Of a stretch of 64,000 bases of DNA, positions 8,149 through 17,291 are shown one piece after another. The notes beneath the pieces were generated by a model. The model saw only the letters and a program-made list of their open reading frames with translations, searched no databases and had not been told where the DNA came from. The first letter of the stretch is position 1. Each line of letters starts with the position of its first letter. Both the position numbers and the translations under genes were made by a program. The stretch comes from an uncultured Clostridia bacterium. GTDB lineage: Bacteria; Bacillota; Clostridia; TANB77; CAG-508. The stretch lies in contig CAPPGO010000011.1 of NCBI GenBank assembly GCA_948678575.1, positions 3,960 through 67,959 on the forward strand. Direction: 5' to 3'.

Positions 8149-9156
8149 ATGAATGAAATTTTAAAAAACTTTACTCATAAAGTTAAATATGATTATAATT
8201 TACAAAATAAACATCTTTTCAAAAAGAAAACTGGAAATGCAAAAGCTTATTATCAATTAATTTTTGATGATGCTCTACCTAATGATTTAAAAGTTTTACA
8301 TGAAATGTATAAGAAAAATTTGCCTTTTAAAATTTTTGGATTACATACTAACTTATATATAACAGATAATGGATATGATGGCTTATTCCTTGATGTTGAT
8401 ACAAAAAGTTCTAACATAACTTTTAACAAAGAAACAGAAGAATTCACAGTAACTTCAAATGTTGTAGTTAGTAATTTTGTTAATTACACAAAAGAAATGG
8501 GCTATGATTTTGCTATGTTAACAGGTATTCCTGGTGTTATTGGTGGTGGTGTTGTTGGAAATTCTAGCTACCCTCATGCAATAACAAATACCTATACAAA
8601 AGCATTTTCTGATTTTGTTAAAAAAATTATTGTTTATGATTTTGAAATTGGAGATTTTATAGAAATTATACCAGATGAAACTTTCTTCTCTACTCGAAAT
8701 AGCTTTTTAAAACAAGCTAATAATCCAAAAACAAGATATTTTGTTAAAGAAGTAATTTTAAAAGCTGATTACATTGGAAAAGATGAAGTACAAAAAAATT
8801 TTGATATTCAAATGAATAGACGAAAACCATCTTTAAAAATTAGTTTTGAAGAAGGAAACGCTGGTAGCTTCTTCTCTACTCAACACATGCAAAAATTAAT
8901 TGGAGAAACTCAAAAATCTTTACTTATAAAACATCCTTCAATAAATATAAATGTAAATGGTGCAACTTTTAGTCCAAATGGTAGTATGCACTTTACAACA
9001 AGTGAAAATACTACTGATAAAGATTCTGCTGATTGCTTACGACATTTCACTCAAACAGTAAAAGAAATATATGGAATTGACTTACATAAAGAAGTTATGA
9101 TTCTTGATTATGATGGTGAAATAAATTTACAAACTTTCTTTGATAGAAATAAATAA
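8149..9156 (+). CDS. Divergent MurB-like FAD protein
   Basis: A 335-residue protein with the layout of UDP-N-acetylenolpyruvoylglucosamine reductase: a FAD-binding segment (GLHTNLYITD in place of GGGSNLL), the core loop MLTGIPGVIGGGVVGNSSY, an RNSFLK segment, and AGSFFS where MurB has the catalytic GSxFKNP region, then a C-terminal HKEVMILDYDG. MurB reduces enolpyruvyl-UDP-GlcNAc to UDP-MurNAc in wall synthesis. Several signature residues differ from ordinary MurB, so it may be a paralogue with another substrate. It precedes a kinase-fold gene by 17 bases and appears co-transcribed. The ATG follows GAAAGGACTAAAAA. Confidence 0.75.
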   Translation: MNEILKNFTHKVKYDYNLQNKHLFKKKTGNAKAYYQLIFDDALPNDLKVLHEMYKKNLPFKIFGLHTNLYITDNGYDGLFLDVDTKSSNITFNKETEEFTVTSNVVVSNFVNYTKEMGYDFAMLTGIPGVIGGGVVGNSSYPHAITNTYTKAFSDFVKKIIVYDFEIGDFIEIIPDETFFSTRNSFLKQANNPKTRYFVKEVILKADYIGKDEVQKNFDIQMNRRKPSLKISFEEGNAGSFFSTQHMQKLIGETQKSLLIKHPSININVNGATFSPNGSMHFTTSENTTDKDSADCLRHFTQTVKEIYGIDLHKEVMILDYDGEINLQTFFDRNK

Positions 9157-9173
9157 TTATTTGGAGAAAAAAT

Positions 9174-10298
9174 ATGAAACAATATATTAGTGAATTACAA
9201 ACCATGTTTGGAACTTGGGAAGAAGATTTTAAAACTACAATTGAAAAAAATAATCCTAACCTTGAAGAAGATTTTAATGACATATTACAAGCTCTACCTC
9301 CTGAAATTATCACAGAATATTTAAGTTGGATAATAGATATTGGAAATACACCATTAATCTCAGACAATATAGATACTATAATGCGTTGTGCCTCAGAATA
9401 TACTGGTTATCAAAAGGTTTGGATTGTAAAAACAATAAATTTACTAAAAAACATTCAAGATCCTAATATAGACAATAGTATTGCAAACAATTTAATTCCT
9501 ATTATAAAGGGTCCATATACTCGTGGAAATCCTTGGGTTATAATAAATTTCTATAATAACTGTAAAGATATTGGAAATTCCAGAGATATAATAGAAGAAA
9601 ATTATGGTGAAATATTAAATACTATTTTTTCTCATAACGAATATTTATCTAACAATCCAGCTGTATTGGATAGAATAAAAGATTTAATATACAAAATAGC
9701 AGAACAAGAAAATGTTACACTAAGTGATATTGAAGATGCTGGAAGTGGACAATATAGTGATTGTATGAAAATTGGTACAACAATTTTGAAATTTGGAAAA
9801 AATAGAATATTAGAAGATTTACCAGTTCATAGAAGAATTTTACAACCTAAATTAAGAATTAATATCCCACAAAACTATAATGAACAAATAGATCAAGGTA
9901 CATTAAAGCCTGATGATTTAATAGCAATAGAATGTCAAGATGAAGTTGATACTAAATGGGATGAAAATATGCCTGATAATCAAAAAAATGAATTTTTATA
10001 TAGTATTTACAAAGATTTAAGAAATTCTGGGTTTATTTGGACTGATATTAAGCCAGAAAATGTTGGTCGTTTATTAAAACCTAATATTATAAATTATACT
10101 GTTACAGATTCAAACGGAGAAGCAGTTCAAGCCCAAACTTCTTTACCAGTTGGAGAATTTGTTATTTTCGATACTGATAGAATTTATGAAAAAGACAAAT
10201 TGCCTGAATTTAAGAATGTGGGATTACTACACTCTCCATCATACGAGCAATTTGAAGAACGATATAATAACGAACAAAAAGAATTAGCTTCAAGATAA
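9174..10298 (+). CDS. Protein with a C-terminal protein-kinase-like fold
   Basis: A 374-residue protein of two parts. Residues 1-180 are helical repeats without a family I know. From about 190 it looks like a degenerate kinase: a Gly-containing strand (EDAGSGQYSDCMKIG), a Lys strand (TTILKFG), a catalytic-loop-like WTDIKPENVGRL (HxD replaced by TD, with the Asn kept) and VIFDTDRIY in the DFG position. It could be an atypical aminoglycoside/HipA-like kinase or a pseudokinase. It follows the MurB-like gene with GGAG at good spacing. Function unknown; the pair may form an accessory module. Confidence 0.7.
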   Translation: MKQYISELQTMFGTWEEDFKTTIEKNNPNLEEDFNDILQALPPEIITEYLSWIIDIGNTPLISDNIDTIMRCASEYTGYQKVWIVKTINLLKNIQDPNIDNSIANNLIPIIKGPYTRGNPWVIINFYNNCKDIGNSRDIIEENYGEILNTIFSHNEYLSNNPAVLDRIKDLIYKIAEQENVTLSDIEDAGSGQYSDCMKIGTTILKFGKNRILEDLPVHRRILQPKLRINIPQNYNEQIDQGTLKPDDLIAIECQDEVDTKWDENMPDNQKNEFLYSIYKDLRNSGFIWTDIKPENVGRLLKPNIINYTVTDSNGEAVQAQTSLPVGEFVIFDTDRIYEKDKLPEFKNVGLLHSPSYEQFEERYNNEQKELASR

Positions 10299-10305
10299 TT
10301 TTAAT

Positions 10306-10337
10306 AAAAAAGAAGTTCATGCTCGAACTTCTTTTTT
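10306..10337. terminator. Shared terminator between convergent genes
   Basis: AAAAAAGAAGTTC and its complement around a six-base loop, with A/T runs both ways. It overlaps the last codons of the YgjV-like gene. Confidence 0.85.
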
Positions 10338-10850
10338 GGGTTTTATTTTCTTCAAATCAAATCTATAAATTGCTATTAATACTGTACTAATTTCAATCAT
10401 CGTTGCTATACAAGATGTAAATGCTAAAACTTTTACATTGTATATCATAAGCAATGCACAAGCAATAGCTTCTCCTATTCTCATAAATGTTAAATCTCCA
10501 TACCACATAGCTACACTAAATAATATAATACCAAACATTACTAATAAACTTACTATGTCAGTATATGTAATTAATGAAAATCCTACAATATGTGCTAAAA
10601 CTACTATTAACCATATAATAGATGCTCTGCCATTTTCATTTTTTCCAAAAATATAATTTCTAAAAACACAAGTTAAGTTTAATAAACACCCTGTATATGC
10701 TCCCAAAAATGCATATTGAACAGCATATAATAAACTAGAAAACATTTGATATTTCATTAACATTTTTTTATTATTATTTTGAAGACTTAATACCAACATA
10801 AACAAAGCACATAATCCAATAAGTTGTACTAATATAAACTTTACTGTCAT
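10317..10850 (-). CDS. YgjV-family inner-membrane protein
   Basis: A 177-residue protein with about six short hydrophobic helices. The opening stretch with LVLSLQNNNKKMLMKYQMFSS and the central FRNYIFG match the YgjV (Imp-YgjV, DUF3325-like) family of small membrane proteins, whose biochemical role is not established. It starts after AAGGAAATTGGT and ends in the convergent terminator. It lies 15 bases downstream of mutS and could be its last operon member. Confidence 0.7.
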   Translation of the reverse strand: MTVKFILVQLIGLCALFMLVLSLQNNNKKMLMKYQMFSSLLYAVQYAFLGAYTGCLLNLTCVFRNYIFGKNENGRASIIWLIVVLAHIVGFSLITYTDIVSLLVMFGIILFSVAMWYGDLTFMRIGEAIACALLMIYNVKVLAFTSCIATMIEISTVLIAIYRFDLKKIKPKKEVRA

Positions 10851-10865
10851 ACCAATTTCCTTCTA

Positions 10866-13475
10866 CTATTTCATTTTTTCTTTCATTTTCACAAGAACAT
10901 TTAATGCATCTATTGGTGTTAATTCGTTAACATTCACCTTATCTAGTTCACTTGCTATATCGGCAAGCTTTATATTAAAGAAATCAAACTGTCCTTCTAC
11001 TTGCTTTTTATCTTCTTTTTCTTCCTTAACTTTTACACCAGATTTCTCTAATGATCTTAAAATTTTATTTGCTCTTGTTACAACATTGTTTGGAACTCCT
11101 GCAAGTTTTGCTACATGAATACCATAGCTTTCATCAGTTCCACCTTCAACAATTTTTCTAAGGAAAATTATATCTTCTCCCTTTTCTTTTACTGCAATAG
11201 AATAATTCTTTATTCCTTCTATTTTTTCTTCTAATGCAATAAGTTCATGATAATGCGTTGCAAATAAAGTTTTGCAACCTATTTTTTCTTTATCTGCAAT
11301 ATATTCTGCTACTGCCCAAGCAATAGACAATCCGTCATAAGTAGATGTACCTCTACCAATTTCGTCTAATATTACTAAACTTTTTGCAGTAGCATTTTTC
11401 AAAATATTTGCTACTTCTGCCATTTCTACCATAAAAGTACTTTGTCCCATGCTTAAATCATCAGATGCACCAACTCTTGTAAATATTTTGTCTACTATAC
11501 CAATTTTAGCACTATCTGCTGGAACAAAACTTCCTATCTGTGCCATTAAAGTAATAATAGCGACTTGTCTCATATATGTAGATTTACCAGCCATATTAGG
11601 ACCTGTAATAATTGCTACTCTATTACTTTGAGTATCTAAGTTTGTATCGTTTTGTACAAACTCTCCATTTCCCAACATTTTTTCTACAACTGGATGTCTA
11701 CCATTTACAATTTCAAGTGCTTCACTATTATTAATTTCTGGTCTTACATAATTGTTATCTTCTGCAACTGTTGCTAAACATGATAAAACATCTATTTTTG
11801 AAATAACACTACTTGAAGTTTGCAATCTATTAATATTACTAGCAATAATATCTCTAATTTTTATAAATTCATTATATTCAAGTGCTATTGCTTTTTCTTC
11901 TGCTCCTAAGATTTTAGTTTCCATCTCTTTTAATTCTTCTGTTATAAATCTTTCACAATTTGTCAAAGTTTGTTTTCTAATAAATCTATCTGGCACTTGC
12001 TTTAAAAATGATTTTGTAACTTCTATATAATATCCAAAAACTTTTGTATATCCTACTTTTAAATTTTTAATACCTGTTGCTTCTCTTTCTTTTGCTTCAA
12101 GTTCTATTATCCAGCCTTTTCCATTACTAGATGCACTTTTATATTCATCAATTTCACTATTATATCCTGATTTTATTATTCCACCTTCTTTAACACTAAT
12201 TGGTGGTTCATCTACAATTGCCTCTTCTATTAAATTTGCTATATCTTGAAGCTCATCTAATTTTTCATAACATTCTTTTAAACTATTTGTTTGTGCCTCT
12301 TTTAAAAGTTGTTTTAATTCTGGCAATTTTTGAAGTGAATTTTTTAATGATATTAAATCTCTTGCATTAGCATTTCCATAAGAAATTTTTCCAGACAATC
12401 TTTCTATGTCATATACTTTCTTTAATATCTCTATTGTTTCACCTTTTAAGATTAAATTATTTTTAAATTCTTCTACTCCATCTAATCTTTTATTTATTTC
12501 ATCTACTTCAAGTAAAGGATCATTTATCCAACGCCTTAAAAGCCTTCCCCCCATAGAAGTAGATGTTTTATCTAAGACCCAAATTAAAGTGCCTCTTTTA
12601 CTTCTATCTGACATACGTTCTGTAAGTTCAAGACTTCTTCTGGCATTTACATCTAATGCCATATATTTTTGAACTTCGTACAATTTAATTTTATTTATAT
12701 GTTCTAATTTTACTTTTTGTGTTTCTGTAAAATAATTAAGCAAGCCATTTATTGCTGGAACTGCAAAAACATATTCTTTTAAGCTTTCTTTCTTTTCATC
12801 AGCATCATCTACAACATTATACAGTTTTTGAAGCAAATTACTATCAGTACTAAACATATCCTCATTTCTAACTGTAACAAATGTATTCCATCTGTTCTTC
12901 ATTATTTCTAATTCCTCTTCACGAGAACCCATTTCAGTATTTACTACAATTTCAGATGGAGTATATCTTGCATACTCATCTAATAATTTCTCAAAATTAT
13001 TTTCTGGAAGTTTTACTTGTGTTGAATAAAAATCTCCTGTACTAATATCACAAATAGCTAAACCATAGTACATACTTTTTTTAAAGATACTCATTATATA
13101 ATTGTTTTTCTTTTCTTCTAGCATATTAGTTTCTATAACTGTTCCAGGTGTTACCACTCTAATTACATCTCTTTTAACTATACCTTTTGCTTGCTTTGGG
13201 TCTTCCAATTGCTCACAAATTGCAACCTTATATCCTTTTGCAATTAGTCTTGAAACATATATTTCGGCAGCATGAAAAGGAACACCACACATTGGTGCTC
13301 TCTCCTCCATACCACAGGCTCTACCTGTTAATGTTATTTCTAATTCCCTTGATGCAGTTATTGCATCATCAAAAAACATTTCATAAAAGTCTCCTAATCT
13401 ATAAAACAATATGCAATCCTTGTATTGTTCTTTTGTTTGCATATAGTTCTGCATCATAGGTGAAAGTTCTGTCAT
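10866..13475 (-). CDS. mutS: DNA mismatch recognition ATPase MutS
   Basis: An 869-residue MutS1. The mismatch-binding domain holds the Phe-x-Glu motif in RLGDFYEMFFDDA; the ATPase has Walker A GPNMAGKSTYMR, Walker B LVILDEIGRGTSTYDG and the helix-turn-helix tail. It recognises mispaired bases and recruits MutL. The gene sits directly behind a small basic protein and miaB, the arrangement miaB-(x)-mutS seen in many spore formers. The ATG follows AAAGGAGTAAATAA. No in-frame CGG codon occurs in its 870 codons. Confidence 0.98.
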   Translation of the reverse strand: MTELSPMMQNYMQTKEQYKDCILFYRLGDFYEMFFDDAITASRELEITLTGRACGMEERAPMCGVPFHAAEIYVSRLIAKGYKVAICEQLEDPKQAKGIVKRDVIRVVTPGTVIETNMLEEKKNNYIMSIFKKSMYYGLAICDISTGDFYSTQVKLPENNFEKLLDEYARYTPSEIVVNTEMGSREEELEIMKNRWNTFVTVRNEDMFSTDSNLLQKLYNVVDDADEKKESLKEYVFAVPAINGLLNYFTETQKVKLEHINKIKLYEVQKYMALDVNARRSLELTERMSDRSKRGTLIWVLDKTSTSMGGRLLRRWINDPLLEVDEINKRLDGVEEFKNNLILKGETIEILKKVYDIERLSGKISYGNANARDLISLKNSLQKLPELKQLLKEAQTNSLKECYEKLDELQDIANLIEEAIVDEPPISVKEGGIIKSGYNSEIDEYKSASSNGKGWIIELEAKEREATGIKNLKVGYTKVFGYYIEVTKSFLKQVPDRFIRKQTLTNCERFITEELKEMETKILGAEEKAIALEYNEFIKIRDIIASNINRLQTSSSVISKIDVLSCLATVAEDNNYVRPEINNSEALEIVNGRHPVVEKMLGNGEFVQNDTNLDTQSNRVAIITGPNMAGKSTYMRQVAIITLMAQIGSFVPADSAKIGIVDKIFTRVGASDDLSMGQSTFMVEMAEVANILKNATAKSLVILDEIGRGTSTYDGLSIAWAVAEYIADKEKIGCKTLFATHYHELIALEEKIEGIKNYSIAVKEKGEDIIFLRKIVEGGTDESYGIHVAKLAGVPNNVVTRANKILRSLEKSGVKVKEEKEDKKQVEGQFDFFNIKLADIASELDKVNVNELTPIDALNVLVKMKEKMK

Positions 13476-13943
13476 TTATTTACTCCTTTTATTACCATTT
13501 GAATTGTTACTTTTATTACTATTTTTCTTTGGTACATTATTTACATTTTTATTATTGGCTTTTTTCTTAATTGGATTTTTGCCATTTTTATTATTTTTTT
13601 TTGTTGTTGGCTTTTTCTTTTTACCACCATTTTTATAATCCAAATATTTCTGCATTTTGTCTTCATTGCTTGACAAAGTTTTTAAAATCTTTTTATCCAT
13701 TTCTTGTACTGTCATATCTAATTCTTTTGCTGCGTCTTCCATTTTCACATTGTCAAAAAGCATTTTATTTATAACAATAACTAAATCTAATTGTCTTAGA
13801 TTATCCTCATCGTCAGCTAAAACTTCTTGAATTCTATGAATTAAATCATCTCTTCTTAAACCAAATTGTTTTGCAGTTTTTCTTATTGATAATTCTGCAT
13901 TTAATATTCTATTTATGAAAATCATTTCATTTCTATTAGACAT
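13476..13943 (-). CDS. Small basic protein between miaB and mutS
   Basis: 155 residues. Residues 1-105 look like two short helix-turn-helix-like repeats (LSIRKTAKQFGLRRDDL and KMEDAAKELDMTVQEMD), while the tail from 108 is almost only Lys, Asn and Ser, as in nucleic-acid-binding extensions. The N-terminal repeats resemble SpoIIID-type HTH spacing only loosely. It lies in a tight operon: 15 bases after miaB and one base before mutS. I cannot name it. Confidence 0.75.
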   Translation of the reverse strand: MSNRNEMIFINRILNAELSIRKTAKQFGLRRDDLIHRIQEVLADDEDNLRQLDLVIVINKMLFDNVKMEDAAKELDMTVQEMDKKILKTLSSNEDKMQKYLDYKNGGKKKKPTTKKNNKNGKNPIKKKANNKNVNNVPKKNSNKSNNSNGNKRSK

Positions 13944-13958
13944 TTTATAACCCCTTAA

Positions 13959-15353
13959 TTAGTGTATAATTTTCCCTTTTAAATACCATTTGTGTGCTTC
14001 AATAATTTCAACAGTAACCATATCACCGATTTTCTCATTAGTTTCTGGTTCAAATATTACTACTTTATTTGTATCAGTTCTACCAGTTAACATCTTATCG
14101 TTATTCTTACTTAAACCTTCTATTAAAATTTTTTGCTGTGTGTGTAAATATTTATCATTATTCTCATCTACCTTAGATTCATATAGTTCTTTTAATTTAT
14201 CAAATCTTTTATGTTTGATTTCTTCTGGAATTTGTTCTAACTTAGCTGCTGGTGTACCTTCTCTTGGTGAATATATAAACATAAATATTTGTTCAAAATT
14301 TACTTTCCTTACTACATCTAATGTATCTTCAAATTCTTCATCCGTTTCCCCTGGAAATCCAACTATAATATCCGTTGAAAATACAATATTCGGTATTTTA
14401 TCTTTCATTTTTCGAACTAATTCTAAATATTGTTCTTTATTATATACTCGGTTCATTTCTTTTAAAACCTTAGAGTTTCCTGATTGAAGTGGCAAATGTA
14501 TTATTTTGGCTATTTTATCATTCTTTGCTATTGATTCAATGACATCGTCAGTGAAGTTCTTTGGATGTGGAGAAATAAATCTTACTCTCTCTATCCCATC
14601 TATTTTACATACTGCATCTAACAGTTTTGCAAAAGAATTAATTTCTCCTGCACTTTCTAAATCTGCTCCTTGATGTGCCATATATGAATTAACATTTTGT
14701 CCTAATAAAGTTATTTCTTTATATCCATCATTTGCTAAATCTTGGACTTCTTTTAATATATTCTGTGGATTTCTGCTTCTTTCCCTACCTCTCACATAAG
14801 GAACTATACAATATGTACAAAAATTATTACATCCATACATTATAGTAACCGAAGCTCTAAATTTATCGTTTCTCCTTATTGGTATATCTTCGTGAATTTC
14901 TCCATCGACATCTATAACATCTTTTACTTTTTCATGTTCTATTAGTGCCTTATATATATCCTCTGGAAGATTTTGCATTGTATGTGTTCCAAAAATTACA
15001 TCTACAAAAGGATAACTTTTTCTGATTTTTGAAACCATGTTTTTCTCTTGCATCATACATCCACCAATAGCTACAATTAAATCTTTATGCTCTTTTATTT
15101 TTTTTATTTCTCCAATTTTACCGAATAGTCTTTCCTCTGCATTTTCTCTAACACAACAAGTATTAAAAATGACAATATCTGCATCTTCAAATTTTTGTGT
15201 TTCAGTATATCCCATTTCGGTTAACATTCCAGAGATTTTTTCTGAATCATTTTCATTTAATTGGCATCCCATTGTTAATATATAATACTGCAAATTTCTA
15301 CCATCTATCTTGGCTTTCACCATTTTTATAAATTCTTCTTGTTTTTCTTTCAC
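13959..15353 (-). CDS. miaB: tRNA-2-methylthio-N6-dimethylallyladenosine synthase MiaB
   Basis: 464 residues with the three methylthiotransferase parts in order: an N-terminal cluster domain (GCQLNENDSEK and NTCCVRENAEE, with GGCMMQ), the radical-SAM CNNFCTYCIVPYVRG motif at about 175, and a C-terminal TRAM domain. It adds the 2-methylthio group to i6A37 of tRNAs that read U-starting codons, which improves reading-frame maintenance. The start codon is GTG at 15351-15353 behind TAGGAGGATATTTTC. It begins the miaB-x-mutS operon. Confidence 0.96.
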   Translation of the reverse strand: MKEKQEEFIKMVKAKIDGRNLQYYILTMGCQLNENDSEKISGMLTEMGYTETQKFEDADIVIFNTCCVRENAEERLFGKIGEIKKIKEHKDLIVAIGGCMMQEKNMVSKIRKSYPFVDVIFGTHTMQNLPEDIYKALIEHEKVKDVIDVDGEIHEDIPIRRNDKFRASVTIMYGCNNFCTYCIVPYVRGRERSRNPQNILKEVQDLANDGYKEITLLGQNVNSYMAHQGADLESAGEINSFAKLLDAVCKIDGIERVRFISPHPKNFTDDVIESIAKNDKIAKIIHLPLQSGNSKVLKEMNRVYNKEQYLELVRKMKDKIPNIVFSTDIIVGFPGETDEEFEDTLDVVRKVNFEQIFMFIYSPREGTPAAKLEQIPEEIKHKRFDKLKELYESKVDENNDKYLHTQQKILIEGLSKNNDKMLTGRTDTNKVVIFEPETNEKIGDMVTVEIIEAHKWYLKGKIIH

Positions 15354-15472
15354 GAAAATATCCTCCTAGCCGTTAATATTTTATACTATTTTACAATCTT
15401 TTTCAAGATTTAGATTGTATTTAATTAATATTTCTTATATAATATTTTTAGAAAATTTATAAGGGGATTTTT

Positions 15473-15973
15473 ATGAACTATTATCAAATTTTAAAAGTCT
15501 CAGAAAACGCTTCACAACAAGAAATTAGAGACTCTTACAAAAAATTAATAAAACAATATCATCCTGATATTTACAAAGGTGATTATGAATATGCAGAAAA
15601 AATTACAAAAGAATTAAATGATGCTTATGCAATTTTATCAAATGAGGAAAATAGAAAAGAATATGATGCACTTCTACACCCATTAACTGAATACAATTAT
15701 AATTCTTCATATCAACAACAAAATATAGAATATGATGAACCATTAAAACCTTCTATTGAAGATATAATGAAAGAAAAAATCTATAACATAGTAGATGAAA
15801 AAACCAGTAAAATGAATCGAAAATCAAAAACACTTCTAGTCATATTAGTAATACTATTTGCCTTACTTCTTACAGCTCTTGCAATTAATGATTATATAAA
15901 AATTATAAAAATCTCAACTGAATCTGAAAATATGCACAATAACACGGTTGTTGAAAATATAATAAATAACTAA
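15473..15973 (+). CDS. J-domain membrane protein
   Basis: 166 residues. An N-terminal J domain (NYYQILKVSENASQQEI, with the HPD tripeptide in YHPDIY) occupies residues 1-65, followed by an acidic linker and a single membrane helix at about 125-145. J proteins stimulate DnaK; this one would recruit it to the membrane. No zinc finger or Gly/Phe region, so it is not DnaJ itself. It has AAGGGGATTTTT before the start and a terminator immediately after. Confidence 0.85.
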   Translation: MNYYQILKVSENASQQEIRDSYKKLIKQYHPDIYKGDYEYAEKITKELNDAYAILSNEENRKEYDALLHPLTEYNYNSSYQQQNIEYDEPLKPSIEDIMKEKIYNIVDEKTSKMNRKSKTLLVILVILFALLLTALAINDYIKIIKISTESENMHNNTVVENIINN

Positions 15974-16002
15974 AAAAGTATCCATTAAAGGATACTTTTT
16001 TT
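15973..16002. terminator. Shared terminator, J-protein gene and efflux operon
   Basis: AAAAAGTATCC pairs with GGATACTTTTT across a six-base loop; A and T runs on both strands. Confidence 0.85.
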
Positions 16003-16004
16003 GA

Positions 16005-17258
16005 TTATTCGCTTCTTAAAGCATCAATTGGATTTAATTTAGATGCCTTCATAGCAGGAATTATTCCGAAAATTATTCCTATTACTGTCGAAAAGACAAC
16101 TGCTATTATTGTAGCAACTGGACTAATAGCAACTGGCGTCATTGCAATTTTTGAAATAACATTTGCCATAACAATTCCAACTATTACTCCTACTATTCCA
16201 CCTATACTAGTTAATACTGATGCTTCTGTTAAAAATTGTAACAATATTCTTTTTCTTCTTGCACCAAGTGCCTTTTTTAATCCAATCTCTTTTGTTCTTT
16301 CTGTTACAGATACAAGCATTATATTCATTACACCAATTCCACCTACAATTAATGAAATACTTGCAATAAGCAACAATTGATTATTTGTAGATGAACTTAA
16401 ATCTTGAATTTGTTTTGCTTGTTTTAATAAATCATCATTTTTATAAGCTATCTCTTCTTCTCCATTTGTAGTAATTCTAGAATTCAAATAATCTGCTGTC
16501 TTTTTTCCAGCTTTTGTCATATCATCAGTAGAATTACATTCTACAACAATGTTTTGAGGTTCGTCAAATCTACATATTATTGACCAACACTTATCTGGTA
16601 CAAAAATTTGTCCCATACTTTGTCCTGCATAAGTCATATAGTCTTGAAAAGAGTTTATAACTGGTTTAAATTTTATTTTCTTTTCACTAACTCCTATAAC
16701 TGTAAATGGTTCACCAAATATTTCTACAACTTTACCAACTGGATTTACACCTTGAAACAAAGTTTCAGCAGTTTCTTTATCGATTATTGCAACTTTTCTA
16801 AATTGTGTAAAATCTTCTTCTTGAAAAGTTCTTCCCATTTCTACATAAAAATTATTAACCTCAAAATAGTTTTCATCTATTCCATATAGAGAACCTGAAA
16901 AAGATTTATTTTTATAAAAAACATTTTCAGAATATTCTCTTCTCATGTATGTACAAGCTTTGCTTACTCCATCTATTTTTTCTATTTCTTCTAAATCTTG
17001 CTTTTTAATTATAGGAACTCCATCTGGAACTGGATTCCATAAGAAATTCATTTTTCCTTCACCTTGATATAATTCTATATTAACTGCATCTGTTCCAGAA
17101 CCTATTAAATTTTGTTTGATTTGCTCATTTGTTCCTTTAATAGTAGAAACAATAGTTATAATTGCTGCAATACCTATAATTATACCTAACATTGTTAGTA
17201 AAGAACGAAGTTTGTGACTAAATATTCCTTGCAAAGCTAAAAATATGTTTTCAAACAT
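16005..17258 (-). CDS. MacB-type ABC transporter permease
   Basis: 417 residues with the MacB/FtsX topology: one helix near residues 20-40, a large extracellular domain (residues 45-280) and three C-terminal helices. Recognisable pieces are HKLRSLLTMLGIIIGIAAI at the first helix and IGLKKALGARRKRIL before the last pair. Such permeases transmit ATPase strokes to an outer adaptor to expel peptides, toxins or antibiotics. It is the last gene of the operon adaptor-ATPase-adaptor-permease that starts at 21027. Confidence 0.9.
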   Translation of the reverse strand: MFENIFLALQGIFSHKLRSLLTMLGIIIGIAAIITIVSTIKGTNEQIKQNLIGSGTDAVNIELYQGEGKMNFLWNPVPDGVPIIKKQDLEEIEKIDGVSKACTYMRREYSENVFYKNKSFSGSLYGIDENYFEVNNFYVEMGRTFQEEDFTQFRKVAIIDKETAETLFQGVNPVGKVVEIFGEPFTVIGVSEKKIKFKPVINSFQDYMTYAGQSMGQIFVPDKCWSIICRFDEPQNIVVECNSTDDMTKAGKKTADYLNSRITTNGEEEIAYKNDDLLKQAKQIQDLSSSTNNQLLLIASISLIVGGIGVMNIMLVSVTERTKEIGLKKALGARRKRILLQFLTEASVLTSIGGIVGVIVGIVMANVISKIAMTPVAISPVATIIAVVFSTVIGIIFGIIPAMKASKLNPIDALRSE

Positions 17259-17291
17259 TTTCTATTTTCCTTTCTTATAATAATGTTGCTT

